NCBI GenBank assembly: GCA_964468205.1
Contig: CAYXVG010000039.1
Location: 1 to 64,000 of the forward strand
Direction: 5' to 3'
DNA length: 64,000 nucleotides
Origin: CAWELS01 sp964468205
GTDB lineage: Bacteria > Acidobacteriota > Terriglobia > Bryobacterales > Bryobacteraceae
Part shown: positions 1-7,741 of the stretch, in pieces
Numbering within the stretch: the first letter of the stretch is position 1
How the letters are laid out: each line of letters begins with the position of its first letter
Translations under genes and position numbers: made by a program
The notes under the pieces: model-generated
The model's database searches: none
The model's input: only the letters and a program-made list of their open reading frames with translations
What the model was told of the DNA's origin: nothing

Positions 1-388
1 CTAAGCCCGCCCGCACCGGATTGAGCTCTACATACCGCAGCGCTTCCCACCAATGGCAGCCGTCAAGCGGACACGAGTAGAAGCGATTCTGCCATAGGTG
101 ACCGGACCTTCCGTGCAGCACGTTATGCCACCGCGCATAGTCGTTGTGCGCTTGTCCAAGCGCCTTGGCCAGCGAACCCTCATCGTTTGGGACGACGATT
201 AGATGCACGTGGTTCGTCATCAGGCAGTAGCCCTGCACCGCCACCCGGTGCTGTCGGCAGTAGTGCTTGAGTGTTCGCAAATAGATGGACCGGTCCTGCT
301 CGCAAAGGTAGACGTCTTGCCGCTGATTCCCGCGTTGCGTTACATGGTGAGCGCACCCCGGCGCCACCACTCTTGCCATTCGTGCCAT
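1..388 (-). CDS. REP-associated tyrosine transposase (RAYT, Y1_Tnp/IS200-like), C-terminus cut by window edge
   Basis: The minus strand reads open from an ATG at 388 to the window edge (129 codons seen), so the gene is partial and its C-terminus lies outside. The product matches the HUH single-strand transposase family that moves or maintains REP palindromes. Visible signatures are an N-terminal HHVTQRGN block (about residues 14-21), the metal-binding HVH at residues 60-62 within MTNHVHLIVVP, the putative catalytic Tyr84 in HNDYARWHN, and YVELNPVRAGL near the end. Its ATG lies 42 nt from a perfect inverted repeat at 431-532, the usual arrangement of a RAYT beside its own REP. Family assignment is secure. 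Activity cannot be judged because the end is missing. Confidence 0.9.
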   Translation of the reverse strand, partial: MARMARVVAPGCAHHVTQRGNQRQDVYLCEQDRSIYLRTLKHYCRQHRVAVQGYCLMTNHVHLIVVPNDEGSLAKALGQAHNDYARWHNVLHGRSGHLWQNRFYSCPLDGCHWWEALRYVELNPVRAGL

Positions 389-430
389 TTGAATAGACAG
401 TGCGCAATCCCGCCTCCTTCTCTCAACCGA

Positions 431-532
431 AATTCGGTGACAGGCTACTCTTTCCCCAATTCCCCGCAGCCGCCCCAAAGCGTTTCATCGGGACCACCAG
501 CAATTAGAAAAAGAGTAGCCTGTCACCGAATT
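431..532. repeat. REP-type inverted repeat next to RAYT (subfamily A)
   Basis: Perfect 23-bp arms lie at 431-453 and 510-532 (left arm begins AATTCGGTGACAGGCTACTC), separated by 56 nt. The left arm is repeated at 4425-4450, and a related variant forms the palindrome at 45776-45842. Position beside a RAYT gene and recurrence in the window identify it as a REP element. The right arm ends before the ATG at 574, so a TTG at 532 that would start the next gene inside the repeat was not used. Confidence 0.85.
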
Positions 533-573
533 TGAAACTATACTTGCAGGTACACGACTTTTCCGGAGGGGAA

Positions 574-3500
574 ATGTCTCAATCGGTGCATCGGCTGCGC
601 GGAATTGCTCTGGTGGCTCTGATCCTCATAGTTTCGGGAGCAGCCGCAGTATGGTACTACGACGGCATCCAGACACGCGAAAGAACCCATCTCGAACACC
701 GCGCGCTTCGCATTCTGGCCATGACCGGCGAGCAACTCGGGGAGCGCCTCGACGTCAACGAGTCGATCCTGCGATCGGCGGCCGGTCTAACAACGCTCCG
801 GGATCTCTCCGCCTACGCACAGTTCCTCGAGAACATCGGAGCAAGAGAACGCGCCCAGGAGATCGAGCAGGAACGTGAACAGCAGGAACGGCGTTACCTT
901 CGGACTCTCGCTCCGCACCTCGAATGGGCCGCCTGTGACGAGAAACCCAACCCGCGCCCAACGCCTGAATTTATTATCACTGTAGGCGGCTATAACAGCG
1001 CCGTGGCCACAGCCGGCGGACAGGCTCGGGTCCTCAAACTGTCGCTGAGCAACCTGATCTGCGCTGAAGTGACCTTGGAGAACCTGGTCCCGCGCCTGAC
1101 AGAAGGCGCCCCGTCCGAGCTATTCGACGACATCCTCCTCGTCGACGGCTACGGCAGAGTCATCTTCCAATCCGCCAAAAGCGAAATCCGGATTCACCGC
1201 TTCTCCGAGTTGCTGGACCACCCGGAGCCAACAGAAGCCGCGGGCGAGGAATACCCTGCTGCCGATTCCGAAACCGCGGACCCCGGCGGCGCCGTTGGGA
1301 AATCCGGCGATATCGGCAGCTTCGCCCATTTGAGCGGCCTGCGCGAGGTGGAAATAGCCAGAAAGAAGTTCATGCTATTTTCCCAGCCGATCCGCTTGAT
1401 TTCGGCGCTGAACCAGGATCGAGCCCCGTTTCAACTGGTATTGTGCGGCCTCATCCGGTCAGAGGATTTCAAGTCCGAAGGGTCCTTGCGCGCCATCAAG
1501 CCCCTGGGGCAATGGGGCGTCTCCATTCTTCTCATTGTCCTGTTGATCTGGCCGGCGATTCACACCTCGGTCGTGATGGGCCCGTTTTCCTCGCTCCGGG
1601 CAAGAACCCCGTACTTGATGGGCGCCGGCATCTGTTTCGCGGGCGGCGTCCTGCTAGCGGCCGTCTTATATTTCGTGCATCGTGGCGCCATCGATGTCGA
1701 AGCGCGCGGGCAACTCTCCCTGGTGGCCGACACGATTGAGAGGAATCTGTATGAGGAACTCAACGGGACGCTGTTGACCATTGAGGCCCTCACCCGGGAT
1801 GCCGAGCGGGACGCGGTAAGTGCCGTCAGGGAAGGTCGAGCGGATGAACTGAAGGTGTGTCCCGAGCACGGCCCTCACTATTTCACCATTCGCACCGACT
1901 GCTTCCGCGAGCGATGCCGCGAGTATTATCCAAGCACGCTAGCCAAAGAGCGCCCGTCCTGGGACTTGATGTTCTGGGCGGACCGTTACGGACACCAGAG
2001 AGTGAAATGGACCTTTCACAAGCAGGCAACGGCCTACACTCCGATGAAGGACTACTGGTTCTTCCAGGAGAGTCGGAAAGGAAACGTCTGGGAACTCATC
2101 AAGGACCCGGAGCGGCAAGGTCCGGCGCTTCATGACCGCAGATTCCTAATGGCGGCCGTCCACTCGCCGACCACGGGTGAGGACTTGGCCGTGGTCACCC
2201 AGCGCATTTCACGGGAGAACGATGACCAGATTCTCGAATACGCATTCGCCGCGTTCCCGCTGGCGTCGCTCTTTCATGTTGTGCTCCCCAGCGGATACGG
2301 CTACGCGCTCATTGACGAGGCTGGCAAGGTTCAATTTCACTCCGATCCAGGAAGAAACCTGAGAGAGAATTTCTTCCGCGAAGCCGGCAACAGCCCCGAG
2401 TTGCGCGCGGCCGTATTGGCCGAGGGTGAGACGACCGAGCGGAGTGAGTACTACGGTGTGCCCCACTTGATCCATGTCCGTCCGCTGCAACGAATTGTTG
2501 GCAGCTCACTTTCGTTGGTGGCCTTCCGGGGCTCGACCCGCGATGACTTCTTCTCCGTTCAAATTGTCTTCCTCGCCCTGGCCTTCGTCCTTGGCTATGT
2601 TGCAATCTTGCTCGTTCCTCTGGGGTTGATCGTGGTCGGGCGGAAGCTGACTGGCAAAAAGGGGCTACCCGTGCCGCCGCCGTCCCGTCTATGGCCGGTC
2701 GCGGAACACCGCGTTTGGTTTGCGGGATTGTTCGCCGCAAGCATGCTGGTCCTGGGAATAACCCTCGCCCCGCTGGCAGGGCGGCCTTTCGCGTTGACCA
2801 GTGGCAGCGCCGCGGTAGCTGTGGTCCTGCCGGTCATTCTAGCTTGCGGTTTTTGGATCTTCGTGTTGCTTTGGCAAGGTCCGAAGTGGCGTCTTCCCGA
2901 GCGGATTGTTGGCGAGCGCATGAACGTCAACATCTTGCACTGGCTCTCCATTTCGGCGCTTCTGCTGGCGCTGATCTCCGCGCCGGCCGTGGTCGCGTAT
3001 GAGATCGCCTTTCGCCACTCGAGCGCGGGTTTCAGCCTGCGGGATCTGAACGAACTCGAGCGTCTCGAGTCTAGCCGCCAGCACCGGTTGAACGCTCGAT
3101 ACCACGAACTCGACCGCGACATCAGAGCTTCCCTGTTGACTCTCCGCTCGGATTCCCTCCTGGATCGTCCCTACTTGGGGCTTGGAGGCAAGTATTCCCC
3201 ATCCTACCGGCGCATTCTGACAGAGGAAGCAAGGTCGTCCGCGCAAGTCGAGGGTTTCGTTGATTCCACGCTTCGATGGCTGGCCCGGCGTATGCCGAAG
3301 TCGGTCGTTCAGGTGCCCGCCGCTGGAAGCCGACTGAACTCTCCCGCTGTTTCCGAAGTCGAGTCGGCGCTTGAGAAGTATCAGGTGAACTCTGCGCCCG
3401 CAGAGAACGAAGACCAGGATGCATGGATGGTACCCGTGGCGTTCCTGGTGGTGGTTCCCGTCGTCTTGATAGTTACCAGAAGAGCGCTGAACGACCTGTG

Positions 3501-4425
3501 CTTGGAGGAAGGGTATATGAGCCAAGTGTTAGGCCGCTTTGTCGAGGTGTGGCCGGAGATCGATACCAGCGGCCGGCTCCGCGATCTGGAGAGCCGGACG
3601 ATCATCATCGGGCCGGCCGCAGTGGGAAAGAGCGAATGGGTCCGGGGGCAAGCCGGAATTGCGCGTTTGGATCTTAGCTTGCGAGATTTTGAGAATGAAA
3701 CTGGGGAGGGGGCCGGCAGTCTCGTGCTGGACAACTTCGAAGCGGCACTGATGGAGCCATCGCGGCAGCCTAAGCTGCTGGAGTTCCTGGAGAAAATTGT
3801 CACGCGTGACAACGTCAGCGTTGCCATTGTCACCGCGGCGGATCCGGTCTACATGCTGGTCGATGATCCGCATTCGCACATCCTTTGGCCGGCCGACGGG
3901 GAAGATGAAACCACCTACCGGCACCGTTGGATGCGGGTGCTCGCCGGTTTCCAGCGTTATTCGTTCGTTCCGGCGCCGGAGAAACGAGGAATCCTCGATC
4001 CGCGAGCCGTTTTGGCGAACAGTTCGCTGTCCGAACGGCTGGTCCTCACGGAAATCGCCGAAGAGGGTTGGGTGAATCCACGGCAGATGCTGGCGCTGCA
4101 CCACTTGGTGGATCGCGGTCTGGTCCGCCGGACGCCGCGGCCCGAAATCATCAACCAGGAGCTCTGCGACTACACCCGCCAGATGCGCCAAGTCGATGAT
4201 TTCCAGAAATACAACTGGGCTCCGGACGCCGAAGGCAGGTTCCTCCGGTTCGGATTCTACGTCGGATTGTTAGTCGTCTTGTGTGTTGTGCTGTATTACG
4301 TCGGCCGGGCCGTGCAAAGCGACTTTGTTACCCTCATCGGCCCTCTCGGCGCCCTGGCCACCGTCGCGCAACGAATCATCGCCACCTACCGCGGCAAAGG
4401 CCTCGTCTCCGGCGAACTCACATAA
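574..4425 (+). CDS. Multi-pass membrane protein: cache-like sensor region fused to cytoplasmic P-loop NTPase (novel architecture)
   Basis: A 1283-residue protein. ATG 574 was chosen because GGAGGGG lies just upstream; a TTG at 532 would sit inside the REP. TM1 is at about residues 10-29, followed by an extracytoplasmic segment to about 310, then TMs near 314-334 and 347-368. A second extracytoplasmic region (about 370-655) resembles a double-cache sensor. A cluster of TMs follows (about 660-812), then another external loop and a TM near 950-969. The cytoplasmic part has a Walker A motif GPAAVGKS (1013-1020), a Walker-B-like LVLDNFE (Asp1053) and a possible winged-helix stretch near 1150-1200. 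Two further TMs end the protein. I infer signal sensing coupled to NTP binding. No histidine kinase, GGDEF or methyl-accepting domain is visible. The stop codon touches a REP arm. Confidence 0.75.
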   Translation: MSQSVHRLRGIALVALILIVSGAAAVWYYDGIQTRERTHLEHRALRILAMTGEQLGERLDVNESILRSAAGLTTLRDLSAYAQFLENIGARERAQEIEQEREQQERRYLRTLAPHLEWAACDEKPNPRPTPEFIITVGGYNSAVATAGGQARVLKLSLSNLICAEVTLENLVPRLTEGAPSELFDDILLVDGYGRVIFQSAKSEIRIHRFSELLDHPEPTEAAGEEYPAADSETADPGGAVGKSGDIGSFAHLSGLREVEIARKKFMLFSQPIRLISALNQDRAPFQLVLCGLIRSEDFKSEGSLRAIKPLGQWGVSILLIVLLIWPAIHTSVVMGPFSSLRARTPYLMGAGICFAGGVLLAAVLYFVHRGAIDVEARGQLSLVADTIERNLYEELNGTLLTIEALTRDAERDAVSAVREGRADELKVCPEHGPHYFTIRTDCFRERCREYYPSTLAKERPSWDLMFWADRYGHQRVKWTFHKQATAYTPMKDYWFFQESRKGNVWELIKDPERQGPALHDRRFLMAAVHSPTTGEDLAVVTQRISRENDDQILEYAFAAFPLASLFHVVLPSGYGYALIDEAGKVQFHSDPGRNLRENFFREAGNSPELRAAVLAEGETTERSEYYGVPHLIHVRPLQRIVGSSLSLVAFRGSTRDDFFSVQIVFLALAFVLGYVAILLVPLGLIVVGRKLTGKKGLPVPPPSRLWPVAEHRVWFAGLFAASMLVLGITLAPLAGRPFALTSGSAAVAVVLPVILACGFWIFVLLWQGPKWRLPERIVGERMNVNILHWLSISALLLALISAPAVVAYEIAFRHSSAGFSLRDLNELERLESSRQHRLNARYHELDRDIRASLLTLRSDSLLDRPYLGLGGKYSPSYRRILTEEARSSAQVEGFVDSTLRWLARRMPKSVVQVPAAGSRLNSPAVSEVESALEKYQVNSAPAENEDQDAWMVPVAFLVVVPVVLIVTRRALNDLCLEEGYMSQVLGRFVEVWPEIDTSGRLRDLESRTIIIGPAAVGKSEWVRGQAGIARLDLSLRDFENETGEGAGSLVLDNFEAALMEPSRQPKLLEFLEKIVTRDNVSVAIVTAADPVYMLVDDPHSHILWPADGEDETTYRHRWMRVLAGFQRYSFVPAPEKRGILDPRAVLANSSLSERLVLTEIAEEGWVNPRQMLALHHLVDRGLVRRTPRPEIINQELCDYTRQMRQVDDFQKYNWAPDAEGRFLRFGFYVGLLVVLCVVLYYVGRAVQSDFVTLIGPLGALATVAQRIIATYRGKGLVSGELT

Positions 4426-4466
4426 ATTCGGTGACAGGCTACTCTTTCCCTTAATTCCCGCAGATA
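4425..4466 (+). repeat. Solitary REP arm (subfamily A), direct copy of 431-472
   Basis: The 26 bases at 4425-4450 are identical to the left REP arm at 431-456, and weaker identity continues into a CCCGCAG segment. The first base is the last base of the TAA stop of the preceding gene. No complementary arm follows within the gap, so this is a half element. Together with 431-472 it forms direct repeats about 4 kb apart around one gene. Confidence 0.75.
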
Positions 4467-4556
4467 ACCCGCCCTCACAACGTCTACCTGCCACGGGATC
4501 TCCACACATCGCATCTCTTTCCGCCCGCTTCCCGTTCTCTGCGTGAAACCACCGGA

Positions 4557-4562
4557 TACAAT
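4557..4562 (+). promoter_or_regulatory. Possible -10 box (TACAAT) for a short transcript
   Basis: TACAAT matches the sigma-70 -10 consensus at five of six positions. No good -35 hexamer is seen 16-18 nt upstream. It matters only because a terminator-like hairpin with a T6 tail ends about 75 nt downstream, which would give a small free-standing RNA. Confidence 0.3.
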
Positions 4563-4579
4563 AGTGACCGCGGGGAGTT

Positions 4580-4636
4580 CTCTCCTCAAACACGGATTTG
4601 GGTTCGTTTCGCGTTTCGAACCAGGAGAGCTTTTTT
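4580..4636 (+). terminator. Rho-independent terminator-like hairpin with T6 tail
   Basis: CTCTCCT (4580-4586) pairs with AGGAGAG (4623-4629), and inside it GGTTCG (4601-4606) pairs with CGAACC (4617-4622). TTTTTT follows at 4631-4636. A 14-nt unpaired segment on the 5' side interrupts the stem. It could end readthrough from the membrane NTPase gene or end a small RNA begun at the -10 box just upstream. Confidence 0.6.
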
Positions 4637-4660
4637 ACACGGTGTGCAAATAAGCAGGGT

Positions 4661-4773
4661 CTTGCGTCACCGCCCCTCCCGCGCCGCTCGGCAAGTCTCC
4701 TGAAAACAAAAGGTTACGCCCGGGTCGGAGGAGGGCGCCCGCGGTGACGCAAGCAGCGTACCGTGACGCAAGC
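4661..4773 (+). ncRNA. Structured intergenic element upstream of ffh (possible ncRNA or leader)
   Basis: A perfect 13-bp stem forms between CTTGCGTCACCGC (4661-4673) and GCGGTGACGCAAG (4741-4753), closing a 67-nt G+C-rich interior that can pair further (CCCTCC with GGAGG). A second copy of GTGACGCAAGC at 4763-4773 could compete for the 5' arm. Within the 495-nt gap 4426-4920 this is the most structured segment. I looked for the GGAA-capped domain of SRP RNA because of the ffh neighbour and did not find it. A 6S-like rod is possible but unproven. Confidence 0.35.
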
Positions 4774-4814
4774 CCGCTCAAAGCGCGCCGTAACAAAGGC
4801 TGCCGTAACTGTCT

Positions 4815-4820
4815 TATAAT
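4815..4820 (+). promoter_or_regulatory. Consensus -10 box (TATAAT), likely ffh promoter
   Basis: A perfect TATAAT lies about 100 nt before the ffh start. The -35 region is weak (TAACAA at 4791-4796). It is the best promoter candidate for ffh, and the transcript would begin downstream of the structured element. Confidence 0.45.
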
Positions 4821-4920
4821 GAAAGAACCGTCCTGGTAATGGTGCGCCGACACTCCTTGAAAAGGTGAGTCACAACCAATCGCGTCTCATTTGGCCGCGC
4901 CCGGCGCCTGGCATGCAACT

Positions 4921-6303
4921 ATGTTTGAGAATCTTAGCGACAAGCTGCAGAGGGTCTTCAAGAACCTTCGCGGCCAAGGCAAATTATCGGCCGAGAACAT
5001 GGAGGAAGCCCTGCGCGAAATCCGCCTGGCTCTTCTCGAGGCCGACGTGCACTTCAAAGTCGTCAAGCAGCTCATCGGCAATATCAGGGAAAAGGCGATG
5101 GGCGAAGAAGTGCTCACCGCCCTCTCGCCCGGCCAACAGGTCGTCAAGATCGTCAACGAAGAGCTGGTCAAGATTCTCGGCAGCCACCACTCCCGGCTTC
5201 GTTTCGCAAATGAGCCACCATCGGCGATCCTGATCGTCGGCCTCCAGGGATCCGGTAAAACCACTAGCACAGGTAAGCTGGCCCGCTGGCTCACCAAAAA
5301 CGGCCACAACCCGATCGTCGTCTCCGTCGACGTCTACCGCCCCGCGGCGCGCAAGCAGCTCAGCATCATCGCGAAACAAATTCAACTGCCCATCTACGAG
5401 GGCAAGCCCGAAGAGGAAAAAGAACCGCTGGCGCTCGCCCGCTCGGCTCGTGTCGCGGCGGTCCAAACCGGCAAGGACGTGGTTCTTGTCGACACCGCGG
5501 GGCGCCTCCATATTGACGAAGAACTGATGAAGGAGTTGAGCCGCCTCAAGGAACTGCTCAACCCCTCGGAAATCCTCTTCGTTGCCGACGCCATGACCGG
5601 CCAGGACGCCGTCAAGTCGGCCAAGCAGTTCCATGAGCAGCTCGGAATCACCGGCGTCATCCTCACCAAAATGGATGGCGACGCCCGCGGCGGCGCCGCG
5701 CTCTCGGTGCGCACCGTCACCGGACAGCCGCTCAAATTCGTCGGCACCGGCGAGAAGTTCGACGCCCTGGAGCCATTTCACCCGGAGCGCATGGCGTCCC
5801 GCATTCTCGGTATGGGCGACGTCCTCAGTCTCATCGAGAAGGTCGAAGACCAGATCGACGTCAAGCAGGCCGAGGAGATGCAGGAAAAGATCCTCGAAAA
5901 CGAGTTCACCCTCGAGGACTTCCGGGACCAGCTCAAGCAATTGCGCAAGCTCGGCCCGCTCGAAAACCTGCTCAAAATGATGCCCGATATCGGCCCGATG
6001 AAGGGCATGAAGAATGTCGACGTGGACGAAAAGGAACTCACCCGCATCGTCGCCATCGTCGATTCCATGACCCCCAAGGAACGCCGGAACCACATGATCA
6101 TCAACGGATCGCGCCGCCGCCGGATCGCCAAGGGCAGCGGAACCTCCGTCCAGCAGGTGAATCAGCTATTGAAGCAGTACACTCAGGCGCGCAAGATGAT
6201 GCGCAGCCTCACCGGTGGCATGATGGGTAAGCGAATGGGCAAGAGGCTCGCGAAAATGAAGATGCCCGCCGGCATGCCCCGCGGGTTTGGAAAAGGTTTC
6301 TGA
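4921..6303 (+). CDS. ffh: Signal recognition particle GTPase Ffh/SRP54
   Basis: A 460-residue SRP54 GTPase that binds SRP RNA and hydrophobic signal sequences and delivers ribosomes to FtsY at the membrane. The N domain starts with MFENLSDKLQ. The G domain has the P-loop GLQGSGKTT (about 106-114), DTAGR (about 190) and TKMDGDARGG (about 247). The C-terminal M domain is methionine rich and ends GMPRGFGKGF. ATG 4921 was chosen because the conserved family start begins exactly there; a TTG 30 nt upstream only adds non-conserved residues. No clear Shine-Dalgarno is present. It heads the rpsP-trmD-rplS block, as in many bacteria. Confidence 0.97.
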   Translation: MFENLSDKLQRVFKNLRGQGKLSAENMEEALREIRLALLEADVHFKVVKQLIGNIREKAMGEEVLTALSPGQQVVKIVNEELVKILGSHHSRLRFANEPPSAILIVGLQGSGKTTSTGKLARWLTKNGHNPIVVSVDVYRPAARKQLSIIAKQIQLPIYEGKPEEEKEPLALARSARVAAVQTGKDVVLVDTAGRLHIDEELMKELSRLKELLNPSEILFVADAMTGQDAVKSAKQFHEQLGITGVILTKMDGDARGGAALSVRTVTGQPLKFVGTGEKFDALEPFHPERMASRILGMGDVLSLIEKVEDQIDVKQAEEMQEKILENEFTLEDFRDQLKQLRKLGPLENLLKMMPDIGPMKGMKNVDVDEKELTRIVAIVDSMTPKERRNHMIINGSRRRRIAKGSGTSVQQVNQLLKQYTQARKMMRSLTGGMMGKRMGKRLAKMKMPAGMPRGFGKGF

Positions 6304-6414
6304 GGCCGCCCTTAGCCGGGCCGGTCGCTCCGGAACCGCTCGCCGGTTCCGGAATAACGAACTTACCGCTAACCGCTCCGGCGGGCCGCGGATTGTAAGG
6401 AGACGTGGAAGTCA

Positions 6415-6684
6415 ATGGTTGCTATTCGTTTGGCCCGGTTTGGAGCCAAGAAAAAACCCACCTACCGGGTGGTGGTAATGGAAAAGAATAAAGCCCGGAA
6501 CAGTGACAGCATCGAGGTCGTCGGCCACTATAACCCGGTGGCTGATCCGGTCGAGGTCAACCTGAAGCACGACCGGATTGAGTACTGGTTGAGCGTCGGA
6601 GCGCAGCCCAGCGATACCGTAAAGCGGCTGCTCAAAGCGTATCCGAAGCCGGAAGAAGAGCCGGCGGAGGCGCCAGCGGGCTGA
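6415..6684 (+). CDS. rpsP: 30S ribosomal protein S16
   Basis: An 89-residue protein with the S16 core: MVAIRLARFGAKKKPTYRVV at the start, VGHYNP near residue 40 and an acidic, alanine-rich tail. It binds 16S rRNA in the 30S body during assembly. AAGGAG lies about 14 nt before the ATG. It lies 111 nt after ffh and is followed by khpA, rimM, trmD and rplS, the conserved order for this operon. Confidence 0.98.
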   Translation: MVAIRLARFGAKKKPTYRVVVMEKNKARNSDSIEVVGHYNPVADPVEVNLKHDRIEYWLSVGAQPSDTVKRLLKAYPKPEEEPAEAPAG

Positions 6685-6904
6685 GGCCGGTGACCGGCCC
6701 TCTCCGCGCCGTGTGAGCTTGAACCCGATTCCCGGGGCAGCGTGCTATCTGCATCTTGTTACGGGACATACTTCTTGTCAATGATATGATCTACTCAGGA
6801 CAGCCGGGCCGCTTCACTCTTAGGAGCGGCAGCAGGACTAATGACCGGACTGGCGGCCGGCAAACTTCGGGACGCCGTTCGGACAATGGAGAGGAGACGC
6901 TGTC

Positions 6905-7144
6905 ATGGCAGGGATGAAAGAACTGGTTGAGGAAATCGCGAAAGCTCTCGTCGACATCCCAGAGGAGGTCAGCGTGCGCGAGGTTGAAGGCGAGCAGGTC
7001 ACTGTCCTCGAATTGCGCGTCGCACAAAGTGACTTGGGAAAGGTGATTGGCAAACAGGGGAGAACCGCCAGATCAATTCGGACCCTTCTGGGCGCCGCCG
7101 GAATGAAGTTGAACCGGCGGTTTACGCTGGAGATTCTGGAGTAG
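6905..7144 (+). CDS. khpA: KH-domain RNA-binding protein KhpA (YlqC family)
   Basis: A 79-residue single KH domain protein. The GxxG RNA-contact loop is visible as IGKQGRTARSIRTLL, followed by the closing strand RRFTLEILE. In characterised bacteria KhpA binds RNA, often with KhpB. The place between rpsP and rimM is its classical location. The 220-nt gap before it contains no convincing extra gene; a GGAGAGGAGA purine stretch provides the ribosome binding site. Confidence 0.93.
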   Translation: MAGMKELVEEIAKALVDIPEEVSVREVEGEQVTVLELRVAQSDLGKVIGKQGRTARSIRTLLGAAGMKLNRRFTLEILE

Positions 7145-7153
7145 AGCATAGCC

Positions 7154-7741
7154 TTGCCTTCCGCAGCCGGTCAGGGAAACGGCCGGGACTGGCCTGATCC
7201 ATCCCGGCGGGAAGAATGGGTTGCCATCGCTCACTTGATCCGGACACGTGGGCGGCGCGGAGAACTCTCGGCCGTCTCGTTGAGCAGCCATCCGGAACGC
7301 TTCCAGGAGCTGGGAAAGGTTCTCCTGGTTGGCGCAAAAGGGTTCCCCGGCGAGCCCCGGGTTTTCGAGGTTGAGGAAGTCTGGGAGCACGGCGAGCGGT
7401 ACATATTCAGGTTCCGCGGGGTCGATTCGATCTCCGCGGCCGAAGAGCTCTGCGGAGCCGAGGTGCGAATCCCGCACACCGAACGCTTCGTGTTGCCATC
7501 AGACGAGTTCTACTACTCGGACTTGGTCGGCTGCACGGTGCTAGACCGCCATGGCGGTTCGGAAATCGGGGTCGTGAAGGGTTTTCTCGAGCTTGGGCCT
7601 AACGGCCTGCTCGAAGTAAGAGATGATCGCGGACGGGAAGTTTTGATCCCGTTCGCGGCCGAAATTTGTGTCGCGGTAGACATCGAGAAAAGAATCATCG
7701 AGATCGATCCGCCGGAAGGATTGTTGGAACTGAACAAGTAA
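7154..7741 (+). CDS. rimM: Ribosome maturation factor RimM
   Basis: A 195-residue 16S rRNA processing protein that binds S19 in the 30S head. The N-terminal RimM domain begins near WVAIAHLIRTRGRRGEL (about residue 22), with EVRIPHTERFVLPSDEFYY toward the middle, and the C-terminal PRC barrel contains LIPFAAEICVAVDIEKRIIEIDPPEGLLEL. The TTG at 7154 is the only usable start that leaves the domain intact, and it lies 9 nt after khpA, whose last codons supply GGAG. The stop shares its last A with the ATG of trmD (TAATG), implying translational coupling. Confidence 0.95.
   Translation: MPSAAGQGNGRDWPDPSRREEWVAIAHLIRTRGRRGELSAVSLSSHPERFQELGKVLLVGAKGFPGEPRVFEVEEVWEHGERYIFRFRGVDSISAAEELCGAEVRIPHTERFVLPSDEFYYSDLVGCTVLDRHGGSEIGVVKGFLELGPNGLLEVRDDRGREVLIPFAAEICVAVDIEKRIIEIDPPEGLLELNK

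Noticed and set aside
180..407. 75-residue reading frame on the minus strand overlapping the RAYT
   Set aside because: It is out of frame with the RAYT, which has clear family motifs over the same bases; the alternative frame is a high-G+C shadow.
532..573. TTG start at 532 for the membrane NTPase gene
   Set aside because: It lies at the last base of the REP palindrome and has no ribosome binding site; ATG 574 has GGAGGGG directly upstream.
4640..4800. SRP (4.5S) RNA or 6S RNA gene upstream of ffh
   Set aside because: A long hairpin exists, but the GGAA-capped SRP core with its asymmetric loop was not found, and 6S RNA cannot be shown from the pairing alone; kept only as an unspecified structured element.
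4984..6093. 369-residue minus-strand frame opposite ffh
   Set aside because: It is the antisense of a highly conserved gene, with a composition typical of reversed coding sequence and no domain.
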